DNA of 64,000 nt from an uncultured Eubacteriales bacterium. Lineage in GTDB: Bacteria > Bacillota > Clostridia > Oscillospirales > CAG-272. Location: NCBI GenBank assembly GCA_934796165.1, contig CAKVOU010000003.1:1-64000 (forward strand). The letters run 5' to 3'. This document shows, in pieces, positions 29,586 to 37,937 of this stretch (its first letter is position 1; each line of letters starts with the position of its first letter). The position numbers and the translations under genes were made by a program. Below the pieces are notes generated by a model that saw only the letters and a program-made list of their open reading frames with translations, was not told where the DNA came from and did no database searches.

Positions 29586-30413
29586 ATGAAACAAATTGCA
29601 CGGGTGTATCTCCGGGGAGTCCCGTTTGACCCCTGCACCGAAAAACAGGCGCTCGCCATTGCCGCAGAAGCGCTCACCCGGGAATACGGCGCCCCGCCCC
29701 TTACAGTCGTCACCCCAAACGCAGTGATCGCCGGAAAATGCCTCTCGCAGCCGGAACTCTCCCGCCTGCTTGACCGCGCATCGCTCTGCCTCCCCGACGG
29801 CGCGGGAACGGTGCTTGCCTCACACATTCTTCCGGGGGAAAACCGCGACGGTACCGGCGGAAAACCCGCCGTCTCCCCCTTCCCCGAACGCGTCGCAGGC
29901 ATCGACTTCGGCTACGGAGTACTCTCTCTTGCCGCCGCGGGCGGATACCCCGTCTTTCTGCTCGGCGGCGCCCCCGGCGTGGCGGATGCGGCGGCGGAAC
30001 AGTTGACGAAGCAGTTGCCCGGACTTTCGGTCGCCGGCACCAACGACGGCTATTTTGATCCGGAGTGCCCCGGAGAAATCTCCCGCCTCCTCGATTCTGT
30101 CCGCGCGTCGCGCGCAAATATTCTTATTGTCTGCCTCGGTTTCCCGAAGCAGGAGCGTTTTCTTCTGCGTTACGCGGACACACTTCCCGACGTGAAGATC
30201 GCGGCGGGGCTCGGCGGTTCCCTCGACGTCTGGGCAGGAAAGCTCCGCCGCGCGCCGGAATGGATGCGGGGGGTAAAACTCGAATGGCTGTACCGCGTAT
30301 GCCGCGAGCCGGGGCGCATTCCCGAACTCGGGTACGCCGCGTGCTTTCTCCTCGCCTGCCGCCGGGAAAGTCACAATTTGCACAGAATCCCCAAAAATAA
30401 TCCGGCGAAATAA
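29586..30413 (+). CDS. WecG/TagA/CpsF family glycosyltransferase
   Basis: A 275-residue GT26 enzyme, the family that adds N-acetylmannosamine (or a related sugar) to a lipid-linked acceptor in teichoic acid or polysaccharide synthesis. Motifs: [11 protein letters not shown], the catalytic-loop [26 protein letters not shown], and near the end [10 protein letters not shown] and [20 protein letters not shown]. The start at 29586 follows AGGAAG; the upstream in-frame reading passes through the GC-rich repeat and is discarded. No other teichoic acid genes are adjacent. Confidence 0.9.
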   Translation: MKQIARVYLRGVPFDPCTEKQALAIAAEALTREYGAPPLTVVTPNAVIAGKCLSQPELSRLLDRASLCLPDGAGTVLASHILPGENRDGTGGKPAVSPFPERVAGIDFGYGVLSLAAAGGYPVFLLGGAPGVADAAAEQLTKQLPGLSVAGTNDGYFDPECPGEISRLLDSVRASRANILIVCLGFPKQERFLLRYADTLPDVKIAAGLGGSLDVWAGKLRRAPEWMRGVKLEWLYRVCREPGRIPELGYAACFLLACRRESHNLHRIPKNNPAK

Positions 30414-30452
30414 AATTTAACGCACAAAGTTGATAAATTTTGGTCAAACCTC

Positions 30453-30481
30453 TTGTAACTTGACGGGAAATGCGGTAAAAT
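30453..30481 (+). promoter_or_regulatory. Probable gap promoter
   Basis: TTGTAA (30453-30458), 17 bp, TAAAAT (30476-30481), 76 bp before the gap start. A TTGACG at 30460 is an alternative -35 but lacks a well-placed -10. Confidence 0.5.
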
Positions 30482-30557
30482 AAATATTTGGATGGGCAGG
30501 AACCTGTCCGTAACACAGTCGAAAAAATAAATTATATATTTATGGAGGATTTTTACC

Positions 30558-31643
30558 ATGTCCGTAAGAGTTGCTATCAACGGCTTTGGCCGTATCGGCC
30601 GTCTGGCTTTCCGTCAGATGTTCGGTGCAAAGGGTTACACCATCGTCGCCATCAACGATCTGACCAGCCCCAAGATGCTGGCTCAGCTCCTCAAGTACGA
30701 CACCGCGCAGGGCGGTTACTGCGGCAAGATCGGTGAGAACACCCACACCGTTACTTCCAAGGAACCCGTCTTCAAGAAGGACGCGGACGGCAAGGACACC
30801 AAGGAAGTCGAAGTTCCCGGCTCCATCACGGTTGACGGCAAGGAAATCACCATCTACGCAATGCCCAAGGCTGCTGATCTGCCCTGGAAGAAGCTGAAGG
30901 TCGATGTCGTTCTCGAATGCACCGGCTTCTACTGCTCCAAGGAAAAGTCCATGGCACATATCCAGGCAGGCGCGAAGAAGGTCGTTATTTCCGCTCCCGC
31001 AGGCAGCGATCTGAAGACCATTGTTTACAATGTCAACAATGACACCCTGACTGCTGAGGATCAGATCATTTCCGCTGCATCCTGCACCACCAACTGCCTT
31101 GCTCCCATGGCAAAGGCGCTCAACGACTTCGCTCCCATCCAGTCCGGTATCATGAGCACCATTCACGCTTACACCGGCGACCAGATGATCCTCGACGGAC
31201 CTCACCGTAAGGGCGACCTCCGCCGTGCACGTGCAGGCGCTGCAAACATCGTTCCGAACTCCACCGGCGCCGCAAAGGCAATCGGTCTCGTTATCCCCGA
31301 ACTGAACGGCAAGCTGATCGGCTCCGCTCAGCGTGTTCCGGTTCCGACCGGTTCCACCACCATCCTGACCGCTGTGGTCAAGGGTAAGGACGTTACCAAG
31401 GAAGCAATCAATGCCGCAATGAAGGCTGCTTCTTCCGAGTCCTTCGGTTACAACGAAGACCAGATCGTCTCCTCCGACGTCATCGGTATGCGTTACGGCT
31501 CCCTGTTCGACGCAACCCAGACCATGGTCTCCAAGATCGACGACGACACCTACCAGGTGCAGGTCGTTTCCTGGTACGACAACGAAAACTCCTACACGAG
31601 CCAGATGGTTCGTACCATCAAGTACTTCGCTGAACTGAAGTAA
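30558..31643 (+). CDS. gap: Glyceraldehyde-3-phosphate dehydrogenase
   Basis: Glycolytic oxidation of glyceraldehyde-3-phosphate with [20 protein letters not shown] is the Rossmann start and [12 protein letters not shown] contains catalytic Cys176. The 361-residue length is slightly long because of an insertion around residues 60-90. Codon use is visibly more biased than in neighbouring genes (repeated AAG, CTG, GGC, ACC and GTT), as expected for a very highly expressed gene. GGAGG is about ten bases before the ATG; own promoter and strong terminator. Confidence 0.97.
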   Translation: MSVRVAINGFGRIGRLAFRQMFGAKGYTIVAINDLTSPKMLAQLLKYDTAQGGYCGKIGENTHTVTSKEPVFKKDADGKDTKEVEVPGSITVDGKEITIYAMPKAADLPWKKLKVDVVLECTGFYCSKEKSMAHIQAGAKKVVISAPAGSDLKTIVYNVNNDTLTAEDQIISAASCTTNCLAPMAKALNDFAPIQSGIMSTIHAYTGDQMILDGPHRKGDLRRARAGAANIVPNSTGAAKAIGLVIPELNGKLIGSAQRVPVPTGSTTILTAVVKGKDVTKEAINAAMKAASSESFGYNEDQIVSSDVIGMRYGSLFDATQTMVSKIDDDTYQVQVVSWYDNENSYTSQMVRTIKYFAELK

Positions 31644-31662
31644 TCAGAAACAGCGGGTCATA

Positions 31663-31701
31663 AAATCCCCCGGAGCGCACAGCGCTCCGGGGGATTTCTA
31701 T
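31663..31701 (+). terminator. Terminator after gap
   Basis: A 16-bp perfect stem (31663-31678 with 31682-31697, loop ACA), ending in ATTTCTATTTT. Confidence 0.88.
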
Positions 31702-31942
31702 TTTCGCGCGGAAGCGAGGTTCCGCACAGACCTCTGTTCCCCGGGTTTTCCGTTGCCATACCCCGGCAACGGAGGAACGCCCGGCAACCCGATGCCGTCG
31801 TGTTCCCCGCAAAGCGGTTTTGTAAGCGGACAACTCCCCGTCACGATTCCCGGTAACGGTCGGTGAACTCTTTCCCGCAACACTGTATAGAATCCCGCCG
31901 TTCCCGGAAAAATAAACAAAGTGACAGATGGGAGGAGAAAAC

Positions 31943-32308
31943 GTGACGCAAAAGCTGAAAGAGAATACGAAATATGCCGGGCTCGGACTTGTCTCAGGCG
32001 TCCTCAACGGGCTGTTCGGCGCGGGCGGCGGGGTCGTTGTCGTACCGATGCTCGAAAAATTCGGCGTGGATACCAAGAAGTCGCACGCGACCTCGGTTGC
32101 CATCATTCTCCCCGCAAGCGTGGTCAGCGCGTGCCTGTACTTTTCCGCGGGACACCTTGACCTTGCCCGCGCCGCGTGTTATCTGCCGGGCGGACTGATC
32201 GGTGCAGCGGTGGGGGCGTGGTTGCTCAAAAAGATACAGAACAAATGGCTGAAGGTCGCCTTTGCACTTCTCATTATCGCTGGTGCGGTCAGGATGTGGT
32301 TCTCATGA
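31943..32308 (+). CDS. TauE/SafE-family membrane protein, N-terminal half-size subunit
   Basis: A 121-residue membrane protein with three to four helices. The glycine-rich LNGLFGAGGGVVVVPML is the hallmark of the TauE/SafE (DUF81) anion-exporter family, whose usual members are about 250 residues with two such halves. The start is GTG at 31943, chosen because GGAGG lies seven bases upstream; an ATG at 31928 precedes that ribosome site. The stop overlaps the next start (ATGA), so the two halves are made together. Substrate (sulfite, sulfoacetate or another anion) unknown. Confidence 0.85.
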   Translation: MTQKLKENTKYAGLGLVSGVLNGLFGAGGGVVVVPMLEKFGVDTKKSHATSVAIILPASVVSACLYFSAGHLDLARAACYLPGGLIGAAVGAWLLKKIQNKWLKVAFALLIIAGAVRMWFS

Positions 32309-32742
32309 CGGCACCGGATTGGATCATCCTGTCGCTCGTCTCCGCCCTGACGGGCATCACCGCCTCCATGGGGCTTGGCGGCGGCTTCATCCTGGTCATT
32401 TACCTGACCGTCTTTGAGAAAACGGCGCAACTGGAAGCGCAGGGCGTCAACCTGTTGTTCTTTCTCCCCATCGCGGCGTTCTCGCTCATCTTCCACGCGA
32501 AGAATCACCTGATCGAAAAAAAGGTACTTCTGCCCAGCATCCTGCCGGAGATCGCCGGGGTATTTCTCGGTGTTTTTTTCGCGCGGGCAATCGGTTCCGA
32601 CCTGCTCCGCAAGATCTTCGCGGGGTTCGTTCTGCTCGTCGGAGTGCGGGAGATTTTTTCGGCATTCCGCAAGAAAAACAAAACACCGGAAAAAGACGGA
32701 GACTCCACGGCACCGAACAACCGACAAGATACCGATCGGTAA
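32305..32742 (+). CDS. TauE/SafE-family membrane protein, second half-size subunit
   Basis: A 145-residue partner of the preceding gene. It has its own TauE signature TASMGLGGGFILVIYL and four hydrophobic segments, then a charged, polar tail of about 25 residues rich in Lys, Asp and Asn. The start at 32305 overlaps the previous stop. Together the pair equals one full-length transporter with the inverted-repeat topology divided between two chains. Confidence 0.83.
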   Translation: MTAPDWIILSLVSALTGITASMGLGGGFILVIYLTVFEKTAQLEAQGVNLLFFLPIAAFSLIFHAKNHLIEKKVLLPSILPEIAGVFLGVFFARAIGSDLLRKIFAGFVLLVGVREIFSAFRKKNKTPEKDGDSTAPNNRQDTDR

Positions 32743-33250
32743 AACCTGTCGGATGGCAGGGACGCGGCTTTCGGTGGGCTTCGGCGACTTCGGTGACTTC
32801 GGTGGTTTCAACAGCTTCGCAAATTTGGCGGCTTTCGGCAGATTCCGGAAAACGGTCTGCCGCCGTGGCGCAACAGGCAAACAGGAATCCCGGCAACCGG
32901 AACCGGGGACAGCGCCAGGCACCCGCTTTGGCATGAATACACCTGCAAACACCGCTTTCGAAAATAACAATCCGAATCCTCGGTAACGTGGTCGTGGATA
33001 ACACAAAACAGTTTCCCGTGCGCGCAAAACAGGGCCCTGCAAAACGCAAGGTCCTGTTTTCTTTTTTATGTGCAATATGCCCGCAAATGCGGGTTCCCCC
33101 GAAAAAAGTGATCGGGAATTCCCCGGGCGCACGCTACGGGTACGGTATGTTCACAGGCGGTAACACGTCGGCAGCTTGCAGCCTGCAATGCGTCAATGCG
33201 CTTACGGTCTGTGCTCCGTCGGTGTACCTGACAACCCGTCCGTCGGTATG
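32743..33250. other. 508-bp gap with a 9-bp repeat tract and one terminator, no clear gene
   Basis: Positions 32775-32815 carry tandem CTTCGG(C/T)GA-like units. A frame from 32754 would give a Gly/Phe-rich peptide but has no ribosome site. A terminator lies at 33026-33067. The stretch next to the phosphofructokinase stop holds a small palindrome, CCCGCAAATGCGGG (33080-33093). It could be a long 3' untranslated region or hold an unrecognised small RNA. Confidence 0.5.
33026..33067 (+). terminator. Rightward terminator in the TauE-phosphofructokinase gap
   Basis: AAAACAGGGCC (33026-33036) pairs with GGTCCTGTTTT (33050-33060, one G-T pair), followed by CTTTTTT. It is 284 bp past the TauE pair. 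Confidence 0.8.
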
Positions 33251-34501
33251 TTACAGCTTGAAATGCGTCGGCACGCCGTCGCGGAAAAGTGTCCGCGCTT
33301 CGCCGGTAATGAGCGGGCGCACGTAATCGAGGAACGCCTCGGTCACGCCGAAGCCGTCCTCCGAAATGTATTCGTCCGGCACCGTGCGGATCTTTGTCGC
33401 AACCAGCGAAACGGGAACGGTCTCCAGCCGGATGCGGTAAGGCTTGTCCGAGGTGCGGCGGAAGGACGCCATTACCCCGCTCTGACCGCGGATTGCCGCC
33501 ATCACGGCAAGTCTGCCAATCGCGGAGGACTCGCGGAGGTCGCAAGCGGAGGCAAGATGTCCCGCGCAACGCTGGGGAATATTCAGCTCCACCGAGCGCA
33601 CCTTGCAGCCGAGCCGCTCACGGCATAGCGCCTCCAGAACCTTGCCCGTTCCGGAAAGATACTGATGCCCGAAATTATCCTTGACGCCGTTCTGACAGCC
33701 CGCGCCGACATAAGAGCCGTCCGCAAAGCGAACGCCCTCGGACACAGCAACCATGACGTTGGGATGGGTCTCCCACGCCCTTCTGATCCGTTCCAGGAAC
33801 TTCTCGGTATCAAACACGCGCTCCGGCAGGCAGATAAGGTCTGGTGCCGTACCGTCGCCGAAGCCCGCGCACGCGGAAGCGGCGGTCAGCCAGCCCGCGT
33901 CGCGCCCCATGATCTCCGCAATGGTCACAGACTTCACAGTATAGACCGAGGTATCGCAGATCATTTCTCTGACGGTCGCAGCCACGTATTTCGCCGCCGA
34001 GCCGTAGCCCGGCGTGTGGTCGGTGCCACAGAGGTCGTTGTCAATGGTCTTGGGAACGCCGACAATGCGGATCTCGTAATCATGGCGCGCAAAATAGCGC
34101 TCCAGCTTTGCCACGGTATCCATGGAATCGTTGCCGCCGATGTAGAAGAAGGTGCGGATCTGGTACTCCTCAAAGATTCTTGCCAGATCCTCAAAAACAG
34201 CGGGATCCTTTTCCGAATCCGGGAGCTTGGTACGGCAGGAGCCGAGCGCGGCGGCAGGCGTGGTTTCCAGCAGTTTCAATTCGCTTTCGGGGTTGCCGTT
34301 TCTGCGGAACCGCTCGGTCAGATCAACGAGCTTCCCTTCCAGGCACCCCTCAATCCCATGCCGCATGCCGTACAGCTTGCCGACAAGCCCCTTTTTCTCC
34401 GCCGCAAATACACCGCGGATGACACCCGCAAGCGTTGCGTTGATCGCGGCGGTCGGTCCGCCGGACTGTCCTACCAATACGTTTCCGTATACTGTTCTCA
34501 T
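33251..34501 (-). CDS. 6-phosphofructokinase, probably PPi-dependent
   Basis: Phosphorylates fructose-6-phosphate in glycolysis. The 416 residues contain GQSGGPTAAINATLAGV, IGGNDSMDT and PKTIDNDL. ATP-using enzymes normally read GGDGS and PGTIDND, while pyrophosphate-dependent ones have an Asp in place of the second Gly and PKTIDND, so PPi is the likely phosphoryl donor. MGRDAGWL and the later PQRCAGHLASACD fit the same class. The start at 34501 is preceded by GGAGG; two upstream in-frame ATGs overlap or precede that site. PPi use saves ATP in fermenting anaerobes. Confidence 0.9.
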   Translation of the reverse strand: MRTVYGNVLVGQSGGPTAAINATLAGVIRGVFAAEKKGLVGKLYGMRHGIEGCLEGKLVDLTERFRRNGNPESELKLLETTPAAALGSCRTKLPDSEKDPAVFEDLARIFEEYQIRTFFYIGGNDSMDTVAKLERYFARHDYEIRIVGVPKTIDNDLCGTDHTPGYGSAAKYVAATVREMICDTSVYTVKSVTIAEIMGRDAGWLTAASACAGFGDGTAPDLICLPERVFDTEKFLERIRRAWETHPNVMVAVSEGVRFADGSYVGAGCQNGVKDNFGHQYLSGTGKVLEALCRERLGCKVRSVELNIPQRCAGHLASACDLRESSAIGRLAVMAAIRGQSGVMASFRRTSDKPYRIRLETVPVSLVATKIRTVPDEYISEDGFGVTEAFLDYVRPLITGEARTLFRDGVPTHFKL

Positions 34502-34653
34502 ATCGTCCTCCATCCGGAACACGTATGCGTGCCCCGACACAAGAAAAGCACCGCCGCGGCGGGCTTTCCCGATATATTTTCATTTCTGATTTTTCCGATT
34601 GATTCCGGACCGCCTCTGCGGGTACCGGCACTGCGCGTCAGGATTCCGAAATC

Positions 34654-34781
34654 GTCAGCGCTTTCCCGCCGGTGCCTTTTCCGGCGCTTCTGCGGTCTTT
34701 GCCGTGGATTTTCCGCTGAATCTGCAACAAGTCAGCGCTTCCCCGCCGGTGCCTTTTCCGGCGCTTCCGCGGTCTTTGCCG
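34654..34781. repeat. 51-bp direct duplication of the 3' end of the small unknown gene
   Basis: Positions 34654-34704 and 34731-34781 agree except at two sites. The right copy encodes the last residues and stop of the 104-residue gene; the left copy lies in the untranslated region 26 bp further on. Confidence 0.88.
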
Positions 34782-35046
34782 CTTCTTTTGCGGTACTTTC
34801 CGGCACCGTTTTACCGCGATATATGATCTCCGCGCGTCCGTTGCCGGACACGGCAAGCACGCACTGTTCGTCGCCGAGGCGGAAGATTTCCCGCCGCGCG
34901 ACATTCACGCGGAAGGAGCGCATTTTCTGCACAAAATCCTCACCGTCAATGGTAAATACGCTTTTCCCGCTCCAGATGGAATAAGAATATGCAAGTGTAT
35001 GTACACCGTCGTCGGTCTTTACTGTCCAAATCTGTTTTTTTGCCAT
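34732..35046 (-). CDS. Small unknown protein, 104 residues
   Basis: I do not recognise the family. Residues 1-80 alternate hydrophobic and polar residues in short strands with a Trp pair (QIWTVKTDDGVH, YSIWSGKSVF), suggesting a small beta-sandwich. Residues 83-104 are an Ala/Glu/Lys/Pro-rich tail. No signal peptide or membrane segment. It starts 11 bp after the Na/Pi symporter gene and is probably co-transcribed with it. The tail-coding DNA is duplicated just downstream. Confidence 0.7.
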   Translation of the reverse strand: MAKKQIWTVKTDDGVHTLAYSYSIWSGKSVFTIDGEDFVQKMRSFRVNVARREIFRLGDEQCVLAVSGNGRAEIIYRGKTVPESTAKEAAKTAEAPEKAPAGKR

Positions 35047-35057
35047 GCCTCATCCTC

Positions 35058-36818
35058 TCAGTCAATCGTATATTTTGCAAGATAATGCTGATAGGAGCGG
35101 TTGAATTCCTCGCCGCCCGATTTGATACTCTGGAGATAGCTGTGCATATCCAGCACATTGTGCGAAATCTCAATGATACATCCGGCAATGTTGGAGCAAT
35201 GGTCGGAAACACGCTCCAGATTGGTCAGAATGTCCGACAGCACGAAACCAAGCTCAATGGTGCACTCGCTGTTCTGCAAGCGGATGACATGATGATCCTT
35301 GATCTCGTCGCGCAGATGATCGACCACCTGCTCGAGCGGCTCAACCTGCGCAGCCGCCTGCATATCGCCCGAGACGAACGCCTTTGCGGTCAGGGTCACG
35401 ATCTCGTCAATCGCGTGGCAGAGCACCGCGATTTCCTTCCTGGCACGGTCGGAAAACCGGAGTCCCTTGTCGTTGACCTCCTCCGCCGACTCAATCACGT
35501 TGACCGCGTGGTCGGAGATACGCTCAATGTCACCGAGTACATGGAGCAGCTTTGTCACTTCATGGCTGTCGTTTTCGGTCATGTTGGAGGCACCGGACAG
35601 CTTGACCAGATAGGTGCCGAGCTTGTCCTCGTACATATCCACCTCGCTCTCCATCCGCCGGACCTCGTCCGCCTGCGCCGGATCATAGGAACCGAGCGCG
35701 CGGAGACTCATGCGAAGTGACTCAAAGGAAAGCGCCGCCATGGTGGAAGCCGCGTCGTCACAGCGAGCGACGGCAAGCGACGGGGTGGACAAAAGACGAT
35801 CGTCGAGGATGAGCTCCCCGCTCTCGTGATCCTCGCCGGGGACCAGCCTGTCCGCCAGCTTTTCGAGTGCTCCCGTAAACGGAAGCAGGGGGAAGAGGGA
35901 GACGACCTTGTAACCGATATTGATAATAGCAATTCCGAACGGATTGGACACATCGCCCCAGAAGGCAAGCCCGGGGAAGATCAGGTATCGCGCGGCGCTG
36001 TAAATTCCGACCCACGCCGCCGCACCGATGACGTTGACGGACAGGTGGATGACTGCCGCGCGTTTTGCATTGCGGTTGGCACCGACAGAGGAGATCATGG
36101 CGCTGATACAGGTACCGATGTTCTGACCCATGATAATCGGGATTGCCATGCCGTTGCGGATTGCCCCCGCCGTGGAAAGCGCCTGCAGAATACCGATGGA
36201 CGCGCCCGACGACTGGATTGCCGCAGTCACAACGATACCCATGAGAAGTCCCAGAAGCGGGTTCTCAAAGTGACGGAACAGGGAGGAAAAATCAAATCCG
36301 CTTTCTGATACGGCGGCGGACATACTCTCCATTCCGAACATCAGAACGGCAAATCCGAGGAGGATCATGCCGATGCTCTTTTTCTTTTCGTTTTTCTGGA
36401 ATGCGTACAGGATGATGCCCACCGCGGCAAGCACTGCCGTGATGGACGAGATCTTGAGAAGCGCCAGCCATCCCGCACCGCCTTCAATCGCGGACGTGGA
36501 AAGAAGCAGCGGCGTAACTGCCGCGCCGAGGTTGGCACCCATGATGATGCCGATCGACTGGGCAAGCGTCATGACCCCGGAGTTGACAAAACCGACCACC
36601 ATGACGGTCGTCGCGGACGAGGACTGGATGATCGCCGTGACGGCAAGACCAAGCAAAAAGCCCTTCCACGGGTTGGACGTCATTTTCCCGAGGATATTTT
36701 TCAATTGATTTCCCGCGTTTTTCTCCAGCGCCTTGCCCATTAAGTTCATTCCGAACAGAAACATGGCAAGTCCGCCGAGAAGCGACAGGATCATGAGTAT
36801 GACATTGACAGCCGTCAT
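35058..36818 (-). CDS. Na+/phosphate symporter with PhoU-like domain
   Basis: A 586-residue protein of the NptA/YjbB (PNaS) family. Two inverted Na/Pi cotransporter repeats lie in the first 310 residues, each with the QSSSATT / QSSGASI signature: TAIIQSSSATTVMVVGF and TAAIQSSGASIGILQAL. About ten TM helices are present. The cytoplasmic C-terminal region (about 350-580) is PhoU-like with repeated helical hairpins. Phosphate import or export direction is not resolved. The start at 36818 is preceded by GGAAAGGGG; the longer reading to 36836 adds six residues without a site. Confidence 0.9.
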   Translation of the reverse strand: MTAVNVILMILSLLGGLAMFLFGMNLMGKALEKNAGNQLKNILGKMTSNPWKGFLLGLAVTAIIQSSSATTVMVVGFVNSGVMTLAQSIGIIMGANLGAAVTPLLLSTSAIEGGAGWLALLKISSITAVLAAVGIILYAFQKNEKKKSIGMILLGFAVLMFGMESMSAAVSESGFDFSSLFRHFENPLLGLLMGIVVTAAIQSSGASIGILQALSTAGAIRNGMAIPIIMGQNIGTCISAMISSVGANRNAKRAAVIHLSVNVIGAAAWVGIYSAARYLIFPGLAFWGDVSNPFGIAIINIGYKVVSLFPLLPFTGALEKLADRLVPGEDHESGELILDDRLLSTPSLAVARCDDAASTMAALSFESLRMSLRALGSYDPAQADEVRRMESEVDMYEDKLGTYLVKLSGASNMTENDSHEVTKLLHVLGDIERISDHAVNVIESAEEVNDKGLRFSDRARKEIAVLCHAIDEIVTLTAKAFVSGDMQAAAQVEPLEQVVDHLRDEIKDHHVIRLQNSECTIELGFVLSDILTNLERVSDHCSNIAGCIIEISHNVLDMHSYLQSIKSGGEEFNRSYQHYLAKYTID

Positions 36819-36886
36819 AGATCCCCTTTCCGGCAAAAAAGCACGCGGAGGTCTTCCGACACCCGCATTCCGACCGATTCCTACTT

Positions 36887-36915
36887 ATTATACCCCATCT
36901 CAGGGCTTTTGTCAA
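36887..36915 (-). promoter_or_regulatory. Sigma-A promoter of the Na/Pi symporter operon
   Basis: Minus-strand TTGACA (36910-36915), 17 bp, TATAAT (36887-36892). Confidence 0.9.
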
Positions 36916-37066
36916 CTGCAAACTGCCGCCTTGTCGCAATCGAAAACGGTATTTCCGCGACCGCGTTTCTCCGGGAAAAATCGTTCCCGCACAAAAGGAG
37001 CTCCTGCCTTTGCCCCGGGAGAGCGGCGATACGTCCCCTCATTTTGCTATTTTTTTCGTTATCGGG

Positions 37067-37095
37067 TTGATTTTCCAAATTGAATCAGTTATAAT
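37067..37095 (+). promoter_or_regulatory. Promoter of the MacB/FtsX-type ABC exporter operon
   Basis: TTGATT (37067-37072), 17 bp, TATAAT (37090-37095). With the leftward promoter at 36887 it defines a 380-bp divergent control region between 36819 and 37198; nothing else was recognised there. Confidence 0.75.
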
Positions 37096-37198
37096 AGGAG
37101 ATAATCACATCACTGCCGACAGCGGGCAGGCTTCTGCTCATCCGGATTCCGACACCATGGGAAAACGGCAGTACGCAATTTCCCATTTTCAAGAAAGG

Positions 37199-37933
37199 AT
37201 GCTTTCACTGAAGAAAGCCATGATCAGTTCCATGAGTTTTGTAGCTTTTGATCATGTCAGCAAGATCTATCACATGGGTGAGGTAGAAATCCGTGCGCTT
37301 GACGACATTTCCTTTGAGATCGGAAAAGGAGAGCTTTGCGTCATCGTAGGCGCGTCCGGCGCAGGAAAGACTACCCTGCTCAACATTCTCGGAGGCATGG
37401 ATACCCTGACCTCGGGCAAGGTCCTGCTCGACGGCAAGGAGATCTCCGGCATGAATGAAAAACAACTGACCGCATATCGGCGGTACGACGTCGGCTTTGT
37501 GTTCCAGTTCTACAACCTGGTGCAAAACCTGACCGCACTCGAAAATGTAGAGCTTGCCGCGCAGATCTGCCCCGGCTCGCTGGACGCCGGGAAGGTGCTT
37601 GCCGACGTGGGACTCGGAAAGCGGACCGACAACTTCCCCGCGCAGCTTTCCGGCGGAGAACAGCAGCGTGTTTCCATCGCCCGGGCACTTGCCAAGAATC
37701 CGAAGCTGCTGCTTTGCGACGAGCCGACCGGCGCGCTGGATTACGGGACCGGCAAGCAGGTCCTCTCTCTGCTTGAGGACACCTGCCGGAAAAACGGAAT
37801 GACGGTGATCATCATCACGCACAATTCCGCTCTTACCGCAATGGCGGACCGTGTAATCCAGGTGGCAAACGGTACCGTTCGTTCCGTCCGGGTCAATGAG
37901 CACCCCACCCCGGTGGAACAGATCGAATGGTGA
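37199..37933 (+). CDS. ABC transporter ATP-binding protein (LolD/MacB type)
   Basis: ATPase of a MacB/BceA-like exporter. Walker [14 protein letters not shown]-loop [12 protein letters not shown], signature [15 protein letters not shown], Walker [12 protein letters not shown] and switch His ITHNSALT are intact. The start is uncertain. ATG 37199 overlaps its AAGAAAGGA site, while ATG 37220 or 37232 give the more usual N terminus ([20 protein letters not shown]); 37199 is reported as the outer limit. The permease follows four bases later. Such pairs export lipoproteins, peptides or antibiotics, or sense antimicrobial peptides; the substrate here is unknown. Confidence 0.9.
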   Translation: MLSLKKAMISSMSFVAFDHVSKIYHMGEVEIRALDDISFEIGKGELCVIVGASGAGKTTLLNILGGMDTLTSGKVLLDGKEISGMNEKQLTAYRRYDVGFVFQFYNLVQNLTALENVELAAQICPGSLDAGKVLADVGLGKRTDNFPAQLSGGEQQRVSIARALAKNPKLLLCDEPTGALDYGTGKQVLSLLEDTCRKNGMTVIIITHNSALTAMADRVIQVANGTVRSVRVNEHPTPVEQIEW

Positions 37934-37937
37934 CGGT

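Noticed and set aside
29118..29594. N-terminal extension of ProS through the upstream open frame
   Set aside because: It passes the promoter at 29241-29269 and the GC-rich repeat; the start at 29117 has a well-placed GGAGG and gives the family length.
32754..32986. Gly/Phe-rich small protein frame after the TauE pair
   Set aside because: No ribosome-binding site, and the composition follows from 9-bp DNA repeats. Kept only as an open question in the gap entry.
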